Positions 34,717 to 43,095 are shown, counted from the first letter of the stretch. The stretch: 64,000 nt of DNA from Phenylobacterium sp. (GCF_004297125.1 NZ_SCVD01000028.1:186001-250000); one strand, 5' to 3'. Made by a program: numbers and translations. The notes: generated from the letters alone by a model not told the origin.

Positions 34717-35733
34717 ATGACAGCTTGGCGGCTTGCCAAGGCCTGGCGACACGCCGAACGTTCGGCCATGGCCGAATTGGTCGATGCGTCGGCGAACCTG
34801 AACCTGGAAGACCCCCTCCTCTGGGAGACCGTCCGCGCGTCGCTCCGCTACATCCGCGACACCGCCCAGATCAGCCGCGGCGACGGCGACCTGCTCGACC
34901 CGCTGATCTTCACGGCCATCCTCGACGCCAACATGGCGCCGGTGAACCGCGACGCGGAGCTGCAGGTGATCTACGGCGGCGACATCTCCGCCCCCGACCA
35001 TCTGCGCCGACCGGTCAGCATCAACGCCGTGGCCCAGTCGCTGCGGCTTCCTTTCGAGACCGTGCGCCGGCGGGTGAGCGGGATGGCGAAGCGCGGCGCC
35101 TGCATCCAGGATCCCCGCGGCGTGATCGTGCCCAACGCCGCGGTGATGTCGCCGGCCTACGTGGCCATCCAGCGGGCGCGCTACGACCGGGCGCGCCGGT
35201 TCTACCAGGTGCTCAAGGAGATCGGCGCCCTGCCCTCCGACGGGACCGCCGACCCCAGCGCGCCCACCGCCCAGCCGCTGGTGCGGGCGGCGAACCGCGC
35301 GCTGTCGGCCTATATGCTGCGGGCCTCCAGCGACCTGATCGCCTTGACCGGCGACGCCCTCAGCAGCCTGATCCTCTTGGAGCTGACGCTCGCGAACACC
35401 GAGGCGGTGGCGACCCCCGACCTGCCGGCCTGGGGCGCCGACCCGGCCGGCGGCCTGGCCACCCCGGTGCGGATCGCCCGCCTGTCGAAGAGCCTGCGCT
35501 TCTCGCCCGAAACGACCCGACGGCATCTGCTGGCGCTGGAGCGTGCGGGTTTCTGCCGGCGGACGACACGGGGCCTGGTCGCCGTTGCGCCGCCCGCCGC
35601 CTGGCCGGAGCTGGCCCGGCTGGCGGCGGCGAACCTCGCCAACCTGCATCGCCTGTTCGCCGCGCTCCGGCAGCTGGATGTGCTCGCCGCCTGGGACACG
35701 CCGGACGCCATCTGGCCCGCGGCGGTCGCCTGA
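34717..35733 (+). CDS. Double winged-helix protein 2, paralogue of the preceding gene
   Basis: A 338-residue paralogue of the protein at 33743-34699 with the same plan: winged helix 1 at about 96-139 (RRPVSINAVAQSLRLPFETV and following RRRVSGMAKRGACI) and winged helix 2 at about 248-292 (TPVRIARLSKSLRFSPETT, then RRHLLALERAGFCRR). It differs by an N-terminal basic helix (MTAWRLAKAWRHAERSAMAEL) and by its linker. The ATG was chosen for its GGAGG ribosome-binding site (CGGAGGCCCTG). It lies 17 bp after its paralogue and 57 bp before an amidase gene on the same strand. The two may form a heterodimer of eight winged helices; this is inference. No enzymatic motif is visible. Confidence 0.75.
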   Translation: MTAWRLAKAWRHAERSAMAELVDASANLNLEDPLLWETVRASLRYIRDTAQISRGDGDLLDPLIFTAILDANMAPVNRDAELQVIYGGDISAPDHLRRPVSINAVAQSLRLPFETVRRRVSGMAKRGACIQDPRGVIVPNAAVMSPAYVAIQRARYDRARRFYQVLKEIGALPSDGTADPSAPTAQPLVRAANRALSAYMLRASSDLIALTGDALSSLILLELTLANTEAVATPDLPAWGADPAGGLATPVRIARLSKSLRFSPETTRRHLLALERAGFCRRTTRGLVAVAPPAAWPELARLAAANLANLHRLFAALRQLDVLAAWDTPDAIWPAAVA

Positions 35734-35790
35734 GCTGGCGCGAACCGGCGTCCGCGCTACAAGGGACAGTCACACTCGGGGAAGTTCAGC

Positions 35791-37383
35791 ATGATCCGGT
35801 CCGCAGCCCTGGCGGTGGGCTTCGCTGTCGTCGCATCCGCGGCCCAGGCCCAGTCCATCAGCCCCTACGCCTCGGCCGGCGAACAGCAGGCGGCCCTGAC
35901 CGACGGGCGGACCACCTCCGTCGAGCTGGTGCGGGCCTATCTGGACCGCATCGAGCGGATCGACCGCGCCGGGCCGAAACTGAATGCGGTGCTGACGCTG
36001 AACCCCCGCGCCCTCGACGACGCCAGGCGCCTCGACGCCGAGCGCAGGGCCGGCAAGCTCCGCGGGCCGCTGCACGGCGTCACGGTCCTGCTCAAGGACA
36101 ACATCGAGACCGCCGACGGTACGGCCACCACCGCCGGCTCCCTGGCGCTGACCGCCAACGTCACCGGCCGCGACGCCCCGATCGTCACGCGGCTGCGCGA
36201 GGCCGGGGCCATCGTGCTGGGCAAGACCAACCTCTCGGAGTGGGCGAACTTCCGGTCCACGCGCTCGATCAGCGGCTGGAGCGGCGCGGGCGGGCTGGTG
36301 CGCAACCCCTACTCCCTCGACCGCACGGCCTGCGGCTCGTCCTCCGGCTCCGGCGCGGCGGTGGCCGCGGGCCTGGCCGCCTTCGCCATCGGCACCGAGA
36401 CCGACGGTTCGGTCACCTGCCCGGCCGCCATGAACGGGGTCGTGGGCCTGAAGCCCACGGTGGGGCTCGTTGCGCGCACCCACATCGTGCCGATCTCGCC
36501 CGCCCAGGACACCGCCGGGCCGATGACCCGCACGGTGGCCGACGCGGCGGCCATGCTGAACGTCATCGCCGGGAGCGACCCGTCCGATCCGGCCACCAAG
36601 GACGCCGACGCCAGGAAGGCCAACTACCTGGCCGGCCTCAAGCGCGACGCGCTGAAGGGCGCGCGGATCGGGGTGTGGTTCCCCTGGAAGGGCCGCTCGC
36701 CGCAGACCGACGCGGTGTTCGCCGCGGCCCTGAAGACCCTTGAGGACCAGGGCGCGGTGCTGGTGGAGATCAAGGGGCCGGACGACGCGACCAACAGCAG
36801 GATCGCCGAGCTGGAGAGCGACACGCTGCGCACGGAATTCAAGGCCGCGCTCAACGACTACCTCGCCTCGACGCCGGCCGCCGTGAAGAGCCGGACGCTG
36901 GACGACCTGATCGCCTTCAACAAGGACGAGCCGCGCGAGACGCCGCTGTTCGGGCAGGAGATCTTCGAAGCCGCGGCCGCCAAGCCGCCGATCACCGATC
37001 CCGGCTACGTCGAGAAGCGCACGGTCGTCCGCAAGCTGGCCCGCGACAGCCTGGACAGGATGCTGGGCGACAACAGGCTGGACGCCATCGTCTCGCCTAG
37101 CGGCGGCCCGCCCTCGGTGGTGGACCCGGTGAACGGCGGCCCGTTCTTCGGCTCGCCGTCGCGGCTGCCGGCGGTGTCGGGTTATCCACACCTGACCGTG
37201 CCGGCCGGCTACGCCACCGGCCTACCGGTGGGGCTTTCGTTCCTGGGTCCCGAGTGGTCGGAAGCCCGGCTGCTGGCCCTGGGTTACGCCTTCGAGCAGG
37301 CCGCCAAGGTCCGACGCGAGCCGGAGTTCCTGCCCGACGTCGGCGCCCGCCCGGAAATCGGCCGCGCCTATGATCCGCGCTAG
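35791..37383 (+). CDS. Exported amidase, amidase-signature family
   Basis: A 530-residue amidase-signature hydrolase with a signal peptide (SAALAVGFAVVASAAQAQ), so it is probably periplasmic. The Ser-cisSer-Lys triad is visible: K102 in VLLKDNIET, the cis-Ser within CGSSSGSGAAV (about 183) and the nucleophile S207 in TETDGSVTCPA. The C-terminal YPHLTVPAGYATGLPVGLSF segment is also conserved. The group includes amidases, GatA and peptide amidases; the signal peptide and absence of GatB/C exclude tRNA amidotransferase. It follows the double winged-helix genes on the same strand by 57 bp and may belong to the same transcript. Substrate unknown. Confidence 0.92.
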   Translation: MIRSAALAVGFAVVASAAQAQSISPYASAGEQQAALTDGRTTSVELVRAYLDRIERIDRAGPKLNAVLTLNPRALDDARRLDAERRAGKLRGPLHGVTVLLKDNIETADGTATTAGSLALTANVTGRDAPIVTRLREAGAIVLGKTNLSEWANFRSTRSISGWSGAGGLVRNPYSLDRTACGSSSGSGAAVAAGLAAFAIGTETDGSVTCPAAMNGVVGLKPTVGLVARTHIVPISPAQDTAGPMTRTVADAAAMLNVIAGSDPSDPATKDADARKANYLAGLKRDALKGARIGVWFPWKGRSPQTDAVFAAALKTLEDQGAVLVEIKGPDDATNSRIAELESDTLRTEFKAALNDYLASTPAAVKSRTLDDLIAFNKDEPRETPLFGQEIFEAAAAKPPITDPGYVEKRTVVRKLARDSLDRMLGDNRLDAIVSPSGGPPSVVDPVNGGPFFGSPSRLPAVSGYPHLTVPAGYATGLPVGLSFLGPEWSEARLLALGYAFEQAAKVRREPEFLPDVGARPEIGRAYDPR

Positions 37384-37510
37384 CAACGGTCGGGCCTGCA
37401 ACTTCGGCCGCGCCTGCGGGTTATCCGCCCTGCCAGAGGTCCGACTGGAGGGAGCCCCGTCATGATTGCGCGCGCGGAACGCAACGGCCTTGAAAGCGCC
37501 GCCGTAAGCC

Positions 37511-38923
37511 ATGACATCCCGTCCCGGCCGGCTAGTATGGCCAGGCTGCATGTCCGGAAGGGATTCCCCGCTGGCCCCGCTCAGGAAGAGACGACCGATC
37601 CGGCGCGCGACCCTTAAGGCCCTCAAGGCCAAGGTCGTCGGGCCGGAGTCTTCGGCCGATCTGTTCAACGCCGCCGCCAGCAGCATCATCGCACGGAGAT
37701 CGGGCCGCGTGTTCGACGCCACCGCCCCCAGGTACGCCAACCTGATCCGCCTCGAACCCGAGGCCGCCGCCTCGCTGACCGAGCCGCATGGCCCGGCGGG
37801 CTTCCACCTGATCGACACGACTATGATGTACGCGCCGCAGTCCGGCGGCGTGAAGCGCTACCTGATGGCCAAGCGGGCCTGGCTAGCCCGGCGGCGGCCG
37901 GACGTGCGCCATACCTTGGTCGTGCCCGGGGCCCGGACCCGCGCCGAGGCCGATGGCCTGGTGACCGTGGCGGCCACCCGCCTGCCCTTCGGCAACGGCT
38001 ACCGGATGCCGGCCAGCCTGTCGAAGTGGGAGACCGTGCTGCGGCTGCTGGAGCCCGACGTGATCGAGGCCGGCGACGTCTTCGTGCCCGGCCACGCCGC
38101 GCTCTACGCCGGTGAGGCCCTGGGGGTCCCTGTGGTGGGCTTCTGCCACACCGACGCCGCGGCCCTGGCCGCCCTGCACTTCGGCGAGTGGGCCGAGGCG
38201 CCCACCTTCAACTTCTGGGCCCAGGCCTATCAGCGGTTCGACCATGTGGTCGCCCCCAGCCGGCACATGGCCGCGCGCCTGGCCGACGCCGGCGTCCACC
38301 GCATGTCGATCCAGCAACTGGGCGTCGACACCGCCCTGTTCGACCCCGCCCGCGGCGACCGCCCCCGCCTGCTCCGCAAGCTGGGCCTGGCCGCCGACAC
38401 CCGCCTGCTGGTCTTCGCCGGCCGCCCGGCGCGGGAGAAGAACATCGACTCCATGGTCGCCGCCGTCGAGCGCCTGGGCGCGCCCTACAAGCTGCTGCTG
38501 GTGGGCGCCGGCAAGGACGCGGCGTGGTCGCCCAACGTGATCAGCCTCGATTTCGAGCGCGACCCCGTCCGCCTGGCGACCCTGCTCGCCTCCTGCGACG
38601 CAGCCCTGCACGCCAACGAGAACGAGATCTTCGGCCTGTTCGTCCTGGAGGCCATGGCCGCCGGCCTGCCGGTGGTCGGCTCGCGCCGGGGCGGGGTCGG
38701 CGAGCTCATCGACGCCTCGGTGGGCCAGCCCGCCGACAACGTGGAGCCCTCAGGCCTGGCCGAGGCCATCGAGGCCCTGTTCGCCCGCGACATGGCCGCC
38801 ATCTCCCAGGCCGCGCGGCGGCGCGCCGAGACCCGCCACGGCTGGGACGCGACCTTCGAGGCCCTGACGCGGCTCTACAGCAGCCTGATCTCCAGCCGCG
38901 AACCCCTGCCGCTGACGGCCTAA
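37511..38923 (+). CDS. Glycosyltransferase family 4 (GT-B) protein
   Basis: A GT-B glycosyltransferase of up to 470 residues, transferring a sugar from a nucleotide donor to a glycan or lipid. The N-terminal acceptor domain begins FHLIDTTMMYAPQSGGVKRY. The donor domain has LLVFAGRPAREKNIDSMV, a DAALHANENEIFGLFVLEAMAAGLPVV region with the E-x7-E motif (landmark), and a C-terminal RAETRHGWDATFEAL. The first 95 residues are poorly conserved-looking, so the true start is uncertain: ATG 37511, ATG 37550 or GTG 37709 are all in frame. A separate small ORF with a strong ribosome-binding site (37462-37617) overlaps the 5' end in another frame. The stop overlaps that of the convergent acyl-CoA dehydrogenase by 4 bp. 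Confidence 0.85.
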   Translation: MTSRPGRLVWPGCMSGRDSPLAPLRKRRPIRRATLKALKAKVVGPESSADLFNAAASSIIARRSGRVFDATAPRYANLIRLEPEAAASLTEPHGPAGFHLIDTTMMYAPQSGGVKRYLMAKRAWLARRRPDVRHTLVVPGARTRAEADGLVTVAATRLPFGNGYRMPASLSKWETVLRLLEPDVIEAGDVFVPGHAALYAGEALGVPVVGFCHTDAAALAALHFGEWAEAPTFNFWAQAYQRFDHVVAPSRHMAARLADAGVHRMSIQQLGVDTALFDPARGDRPRLLRKLGLAADTRLLVFAGRPAREKNIDSMVAAVERLGAPYKLLLVGAGKDAAWSPNVISLDFERDPVRLATLLASCDAALHANENEIFGLFVLEAMAAGLPVVGSRRGGVGELIDASVGQPADNVEPSGLAEAIEALFARDMAAISQAARRRAETRHGWDATFEALTRLYSSLISSREPLPLTA

Positions 38924-40158
38924 CGCCCCGTCGGCAGGTCCTTGAACGCCACGTCCTTGTCGACCCGGATGTCGCCGGGCAGGCCCAGGACGCGCTCGGC
39001 GATGATGTTCTTCAGGATCTCGTCCGTGCCGCCGGCGATGCGCAGCCCCGGCGCGCCCATCAGCGAGGCGTGGAAGCCGCCCTTCAGCGGGGCCAGCGCC
39101 GGGTCGTTGATGATCCCGTACTGATCCAGCATCTCGACCGCGGCGTTGCCCAGCTCCTGCATCTGGACCGCGGCGACCACCTTGCCGATCGAGCTCTCCG
39201 GCCCCGGCGTCTGGCCGCGGCTGAGCGCGGTCATGGTGCGGTTGCGGGTGTGCTCCAGCCCCTTGGTCTGCACGTACCAGTCGGCCAGCTTCTCGCGCAC
39301 CGCCTGGTCCTTGATCACCGGCGCGCCGTCGAAGCCGGTGATCCCGCGCGCCGCCTCCAGGAACTGGCTCCAGCCCGCGCCCGACGGTCCGCCCACCGCC
39401 AGCCGCTCGTTCATCAGGGTGACCAGGCTGACCTTCCAGCCGTCATTGACCGCCCCCAGCCGCTGGCTGTCCTTCACCCGCACATCGGTGAAGAACACCT
39501 CGTTGAAGCCCGAGCCACCGGACATCTGGTGGATGGGCCTGACCTCGATCCCCGGATCGCTCATGTCGACCCAGAACATGGTCATGCCCTTGTGCTTGGG
39601 CGCCTCGGGATCGGTGCGGACGATGACGATGCCGAAGTTCGAGAACTGGGCCCCCGTCGTCCACACCTTTTGGCCCGAGATGATCCAGTCGCCCGAGCCG
39701 TCGTCCGCGCGCACCGCCTTGGTCCGCGCCGCCGCCACGTCGGACCCGCCGGAGGGCTCGGAGAACAGCTGGCACCAGATCTCCTCGCCGCGCAGGGCCG
39801 GGCCCACGAACCGGGTCTTGGTCTCGGCGTCGGCGAAGGCCATCACGGTCGGCACGCACATGCCCAGTCCGATCTGGAACGGGTTCGGCGGCACCGGATA
39901 CTTGGCCTCCTCCGCGTTGAAGATCACCTGCTGGATCGGCGTGCCGCCCTGGCCTCCCCACTCCTTGGGCCAGGTGATCTGGGCGTACCCTGCGGAGGCT
40001 TTGCGGGCCTGCCAGGCCTTGGACGCCGCCATCGAGTCGCCGCCGCCCTCCAGCTCGTCGGCGGCCCCCGCCGTGCGGGTCTTCGGCGCATTGGCCTCCA
40101 GCCAGGCGCGCACTTCGGCGCGGTAGGCGGCCTCTTCAGGAGAGTCGTTGAAATCCAT
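38920..40158 (-). CDS. Acyl-CoA dehydrogenase (412 aa, large-subunit type)
   Basis: A 412-residue flavoprotein of the acyl-CoA dehydrogenase family. FAD/substrate segments include WCQLFSEPSGGSDVAAART, DWIISGQKVWTTGAQFSNFG and the C-terminal IAGGTDEILKNIIAERVLGLP. The position usually holding the catalytic Glu in medium-chain enzymes (YEGTxEI) reads AGGTDEI here, so the base must lie elsewhere or in a partner. The paralogous 370-residue dehydrogenase gene lies upstream on the same strand, 166 bp away with a hairpin element between. Such pairs occur in heterotetrameric dehydrogenases for steroid side chains or other bulky acyl-CoAs, a suggestion only. The stop overlaps that of the convergent glycosyltransferase. 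Confidence 0.93.
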   Translation of the reverse strand: MDFNDSPEEAAYRAEVRAWLEANAPKTRTAGAADELEGGGDSMAASKAWQARKASAGYAQITWPKEWGGQGGTPIQQVIFNAEEAKYPVPPNPFQIGLGMCVPTVMAFADAETKTRFVGPALRGEEIWCQLFSEPSGGSDVAAARTKAVRADDGSGDWIISGQKVWTTGAQFSNFGIVIVRTDPEAPKHKGMTMFWVDMSDPGIEVRPIHQMSGGSGFNEVFFTDVRVKDSQRLGAVNDGWKVSLVTLMNERLAVGGPSGAGWSQFLEAARGITGFDGAPVIKDQAVREKLADWYVQTKGLEHTRNRTMTALSRGQTPGPESSIGKVVAAVQMQELGNAAVEMLDQYGIINDPALAPLKGGFHASLMGAPGLRIAGGTDEILKNIIAERVLGLPGDIRVDKDVAFKDLPTGR

Positions 40159-40204
40159 TCCCGGTCCCCATCGTCAAATCAGCAAGGCGCGCTTGCGCGC
40201 GATA

Positions 40205-40299
40205 AACCACGGACCACACGGACCACACTGACGAGGAAGCCGATGGCGCCAAGGCCTCGCCCCCTTCGCCCGTCCGTGCGGTTCGCGTGGTCCGTGGTT
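40205..40299. repeat. Hairpin element B with GGACCAC-type arms
   Basis: The left arm AACCACGGACCACACGGACC (from 40205) pairs with the right arm 40272-40299 (GTCCGTGCGGTTCGCGTGGT and following CCGTGGTT), giving at least 13 perfect pairs at the base (AACCACGGACCAC). It is followed by CAAAATT and GCCTCCGGCG, as in element A (6675-6768). It separates the two acyl-CoA dehydrogenase genes and could reduce read-through or stabilise an mRNA end. Confidence 0.65.
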
Positions 40300-40324
40300 C
40301 CAAAATTCCCGCCTCCGGCGGTTC

Positions 40325-41437
40325 TCATGCCGCGTTACGCCGTTCCAGGTGGCTTACGAGCCGCTCCTTCCAGACCCGCGGCGCGCCGGCCACGAGGCTG
40401 AGCTGGCGCGAGCGGCGGTAGTAGAGGTGGGCGTCCACCTCCCAGGTGAAGCCGATGCCGCCGTGGGTCTGGATGTTCTCCTTGGCGCCGAACCAGAAGG
40501 CCTCCGACGCCGCGATCCGCGCCGCGCTTGCCGCGATGGGCAGCTCCGGCGCATTGGTGTTCAGCGCCCAGGCCCCGTAGTAGGCGTTGGACCGCGCCAG
40601 CTCGTTCTTGACGTAGATGTCGGCCAGCTTGTGCTTGATGGCCTGGTAGCTCCCGATCAGCCGGCCGAAGGCGTAGCGCTCCAGCGCATAGGCCTTGGCC
40701 ATCTCCAGGCAGCGGTCGGCGCCGCCGCACTGCTCGAAGGCCAGCAGCACCGCGGCCCGGTCGGTCACCTGCTCCAGCAGCGCCAGCCCCTCGCCCGCCG
40801 CGCCCAGCCGCTCCGCCGAGGCGCCGCTGAACGTCAGCTTCGCCGCGTCGCGGGTGGGGTCCAAGGTCTGAAGCGGCTCACGCGTCACACCCGAGGACAT
40901 CTCCACCAGGAACAGCCCCGGCTGGCCGTTCTCCTTGGCCAGGACCAGGGCGTGGGTGGCGATGTCGCCGTCCGTCACCGGCAGCTTCACGCCCGAGAGC
41001 TTGCCGCCGGACACGCTCGCGTGCACCGCCGCGGCGCTCAGCAGGCCCGGCCCCTCCGACGTCGCCACGCAGCCGATGACCTCACCCGCCGCGATCTTCG
41101 GCAGCAGCGCGGCCTTCTGTGCGTCGGACCCGGCCAGCATCAGCGCCTCGGCCAGGAAATAGACCGTGGACGCGAACGGGATCGGAGCCACCACCCGGCC
41201 CAGCTCTTCGGCGATGGCGCAGAGCTCGATATGCCCCAGCCCCAGCCCGCCGTGCTGCTCGGGGATCGCCGCCCCCAGCCAGCCCTGCCCGGCGACGGCC
41301 GCCCAGAGCTCGGCGTCATAGGCCTTGGCGTCGTCGTCCAGCACCTTCCGCACCCGGCTGGTCGGACAGTTCGCCTCAAGGAACTTCCGCGCCTCGTTCT
41401 TCAGGAACTTCTGGTCGTCCGAGAAATCGAAATTCAT
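40325..41437 (-). CDS. Acyl-CoA dehydrogenase (370 aa, small-subunit type)
   Basis: A 370-residue acyl-CoA dehydrogenase homologue, shorter and more divergent than its neighbour. The N-terminus MNFDFSDDQKFLKNEARKFL and IPEQHGGLGLGHIEL are family-typical, as is FGRLIGSYQAIKHKLADIY. The FAD-loop region (usually TEPxxGSD) reads TSEGPGLLSAAAV, and the C-terminus stops after THGGIGFTWEVDAHLYYRRS without a YEGT catalytic segment. Degenerate partners of this type form heteromers with a catalytically competent dehydrogenase. The downstream gene at 38920-40158 is the obvious partner. No CoA ligase, thiolase or enoyl-CoA hydratase lies nearby, so the pathway cannot be named. Confidence 0.9.
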   Translation of the reverse strand: MNFDFSDDQKFLKNEARKFLEANCPTSRVRKVLDDDAKAYDAELWAAVAGQGWLGAAIPEQHGGLGLGHIELCAIAEELGRVVAPIPFASTVYFLAEALMLAGSDAQKAALLPKIAAGEVIGCVATSEGPGLLSAAAVHASVSGGKLSGVKLPVTDGDIATHALVLAKENGQPGLFLVEMSSGVTREPLQTLDPTRDAAKLTFSGASAERLGAAGEGLALLEQVTDRAAVLLAFEQCGGADRCLEMAKAYALERYAFGRLIGSYQAIKHKLADIYVKNELARSNAYYGAWALNTNAPELPIAASAARIAASEAFWFGAKENIQTHGGIGFTWEVDAHLYYRRSRQLSLVAGAPRVWKERLVSHLERRNAA

Positions 41438-41746
41438 GGCCCTGTCCCGCCGGCTTGACCGGTCTGGCGTTTCCTACGGGCCAAGCATTGCGCGCGGACG
41501 AGGCTCAAGAAAAGCGTGACCTCGCGTCAGGCCACGGGGGCCCGGCGGCTGCAGTTCGCGGGCCCTCGGCGCGGCGCAGTGCGGCGCAGCGCGAGGTGAT
41601 CCAGATCAAGGAGGCCGCCGCCCACTAGGGTTAATTTTCCTCGCGTCTGACAGACGGCGCGCTCCCGCTGCAGATTTTCATCAACGCGATCAGCTTTCTA
41701 TGCCCTGGGGGCGGGCGCCGAAGGCTGGACTGAAACGAGGGACGAC
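41438..41746. other. 309-bp intergenic region upstream of the PEP-CTERM gene
   Basis: Separates the acyl-CoA dehydrogenase start from the divergent PEP-CTERM gene and must hold both promoters. The only recognisable site is the FNR/FixK-like sequence at 41596-41609. A TTAATTTT stretch at 41631-41638 is the AT-richest part and could mark a -10 region. No small gene was supported here. Confidence 0.6.
41596..41609 (+). promoter_or_regulatory. FNR/FixK-like site
   Basis: GTGATCCAGATCAA matches the FNR/FixK consensus TTGATnnnnATCAA at 9 of 10 fixed positions. It lies 138 bp upstream of the PEP-CTERM protein start codon and 159 bp upstream of the divergent acyl-CoA dehydrogenase start. Possible oxygen control is inferred; one site in a GC-rich genome may be chance. 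Confidence 0.4.
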
Positions 41747-42484
41747 ATGAAGTCATCTTGCTTCCGGGTCATGGCGATCGCCTTCGCCCTACTGTTCGGC
41801 GTGGTCGGCAACTCGTTCGCTCTGGTGCCGATCGTCGGCAATGGGGTCAGCATCGGCAGCGCCATCGTCGGCACCCTGCCCTGGAACGAGGACGGTATCG
41901 GCTGGTGGGACCCCGTCGCCACCAGCGCCATACTGAAGGGACGCGTGACCCTGCAATACGACCCGGCCGCGTACCAGATCGTCCAGTTCGGCTGGTTCGG
42001 CGACTTCGGCGCCGACCCCTCGATCGCCGCGCCGGCGGTGATCACCGGCGCGCCCGACCCCGCCTGGCTGTCGACGTTCGTGCTTCAGCAGGCGAACGGC
42101 GCGATGACCAGCAGCGTCTCGATCGACAACCTCGCCGGTCTGATGGTGGTCAACTTCGATTGGGGTCCCGATGGCTATACGCCCCCGTCGACGGACCATT
42201 TCAACTTCTTCGGCTACACCTTCACCTCGCCGGCCGGCGCGACCACCGAGACCATGCAGGCCGCTATTACCGGTCCCTATGGCCCGGGCAAGATGGTGGT
42301 GCTGGGTGGTCCGCAGGACGTGGCGCTGAACGGCGACAATGCCTCCACCTTCATCCGCTGCACCGGCGGCTATTGCGGCGTGAACCCGGTGCCGGAACCC
42401 GCCACCTGGGCCCTGCTTCTGGTCGGCTTCGGCGCCATGGGCATGGCGTTGCGCCGCCGTCGCGGGACGATGCTGGGCGCCTGA
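41747..42484 (+). CDS. PEPxxWA-CTERM sorting-domain protein
   Basis: A 245-residue exported protein with a signal peptide (MAIAFALLFGVVGNSFA, after MKSSCFRV) and a C-terminal PEP-CTERM signal: VPEPATWALLLVG (about 215-227), a short hydrophobic helix and RRRR. The W-A variant after PEP is the alphaproteobacterial PEPxxWA form. Such proteins are processed by an exosortase and transferred to the outer surface, often with exopolysaccharide. The mature part is beta-rich and Gly/Asp-rich without a known enzyme domain, with two Cys late in the domain (RCTGGYC). GAGG lies 6-9 nt before the ATG. No exosortase gene is in the window. A strong hairpin follows the stop. Confidence 0.92.
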   Translation: MKSSCFRVMAIAFALLFGVVGNSFALVPIVGNGVSIGSAIVGTLPWNEDGIGWWDPVATSAILKGRVTLQYDPAAYQIVQFGWFGDFGADPSIAAPAVITGAPDPAWLSTFVLQQANGAMTSSVSIDNLAGLMVVNFDWGPDGYTPPSTDHFNFFGYTFTSPAGATTETMQAAITGPYGPGKMVVLGGPQDVALNGDNASTFIRCTGGYCGVNPVPEPATWALLLVGFGAMGMALRRRRGTMLGA

Positions 42485-42512
42485 GCCCCTGGCGGCGTCA
42501 GCCGGCGGTAGA

Positions 42513-42538
42513 GCGCGTGGGGGTGGAGCCCCACGCGC
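42513..42538. terminator. Strong GC hairpin after the PEP-CTERM gene
   Basis: GCGCGTGGGG (42513-42522), a 6-base loop, CCCCACGCGC (42529-42538) is a perfect 10-bp GC-rich stem 28 bp after the stop. No T-tract follows, so it may act as a Rho-independent-like pause or an mRNA-stabilising end. Confidence 0.5.
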
Positions 42539-42673
42539 CCTCTCGTGTCGTCCCGATTTCGCGAAGCGAAGACCACCATGACACGAGGGGGAAACTCCCC
42601 GGCGGACCAGGACGAAGACGACAAGCCGGACCCGCCCGACGATTCCGCCTGAACGGCGCGAGACGCCGATCCA

Positions 42674-42758
42674 AACGAACCACGGAAAACACGAAGAACA
42701 CGGAAAGATCCCGGAGAGGCCCCGCCCTCCGGGCGCCCTTCCGTGCTTTCCGTGGTTC
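42674..42758. repeat. Hairpin element C with GAACCACGGAAA-type arms
   Basis: The left arm, ACGAACCACGGAAAACACG (from 42674), pairs with CCGTGCTTTCCGTGGTTCC (42741 onward); GGAACCACGGAAAGCACGG is its reverse complement, differing at a few bases. Further GAACACGGAAAG units lie in the left arm. The CGCCCTCCGGGCG sequence within the loop (42731 region) is itself palindromic. It is related in motif to elements A (6675) and B (40205). Confidence 0.6.
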
Positions 42759-42773
42759 CCCTGCCGCACCGCC

Positions 42774-42977
42774 TCAACCGGGGCTGAAGGCGTGCGTCCT
42801 GGAGAAGCTGCCGACCAGGCGTCCGCCCTCCCACAGCTCCGCCGCCTCGTCGGGCGGCAGCAGGGCGCGGGTCTTGTCCACGGCCTCGTCGTCGCCGGAC
42901 GCCTGGAGCGCCTCGCCCTCCCGCAGGCGGCCGCCGGGCCCGACGTAGTAGATCCTGTAGCTCGTCAACGCCGCCAC
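42774..42977 (-). CDS. Small conserved hypothetical protein (67 aa)
   Basis: A 67-residue protein with a TSYRIYYVGPGGRLREGEAL start, an acidic helical middle (GDDEAVDKTRALLPPDEAAEL) and WEGGRLVGSFSR near the end. This strand-turn-strand plus helix pattern with a closing WxxxRxV is common among short alphaproteobacterial proteins of unknown function with this YRxYxLdxxGri-like start. It begins with GTG; the internal TTG at codon 4 is an alternative. It lies alone between hairpin element C and the divergent pepN. Function unknown. Confidence 0.65.
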   Translation of the reverse strand: MAALTSYRIYYVGPGGRLREGEALQASGDDEAVDKTRALLPPDEAAELWEGGRLVGSFSRTHAFSPG

Positions 42978-43095
42978 CCCAGCTCATCTACGTGACGATC
43001 CTTGCTTTGGATAACATGGTTCTGTCCACCATCGACCCCGCCGACCCCGAAAGTTGCGCCCACACGCCTTGGCGCCGCCCAACTCCGACGCCTAG

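Noticed and set aside
42578..42652. 24-codon ORF (MTRGGNSPADQDEDDKPDPP at its start) after the PEP-CTERM gene
   Set aside because: Too short, no convincing ribosome-binding site, and it lies in a hairpin-rich spacer; composition alone does not support it.
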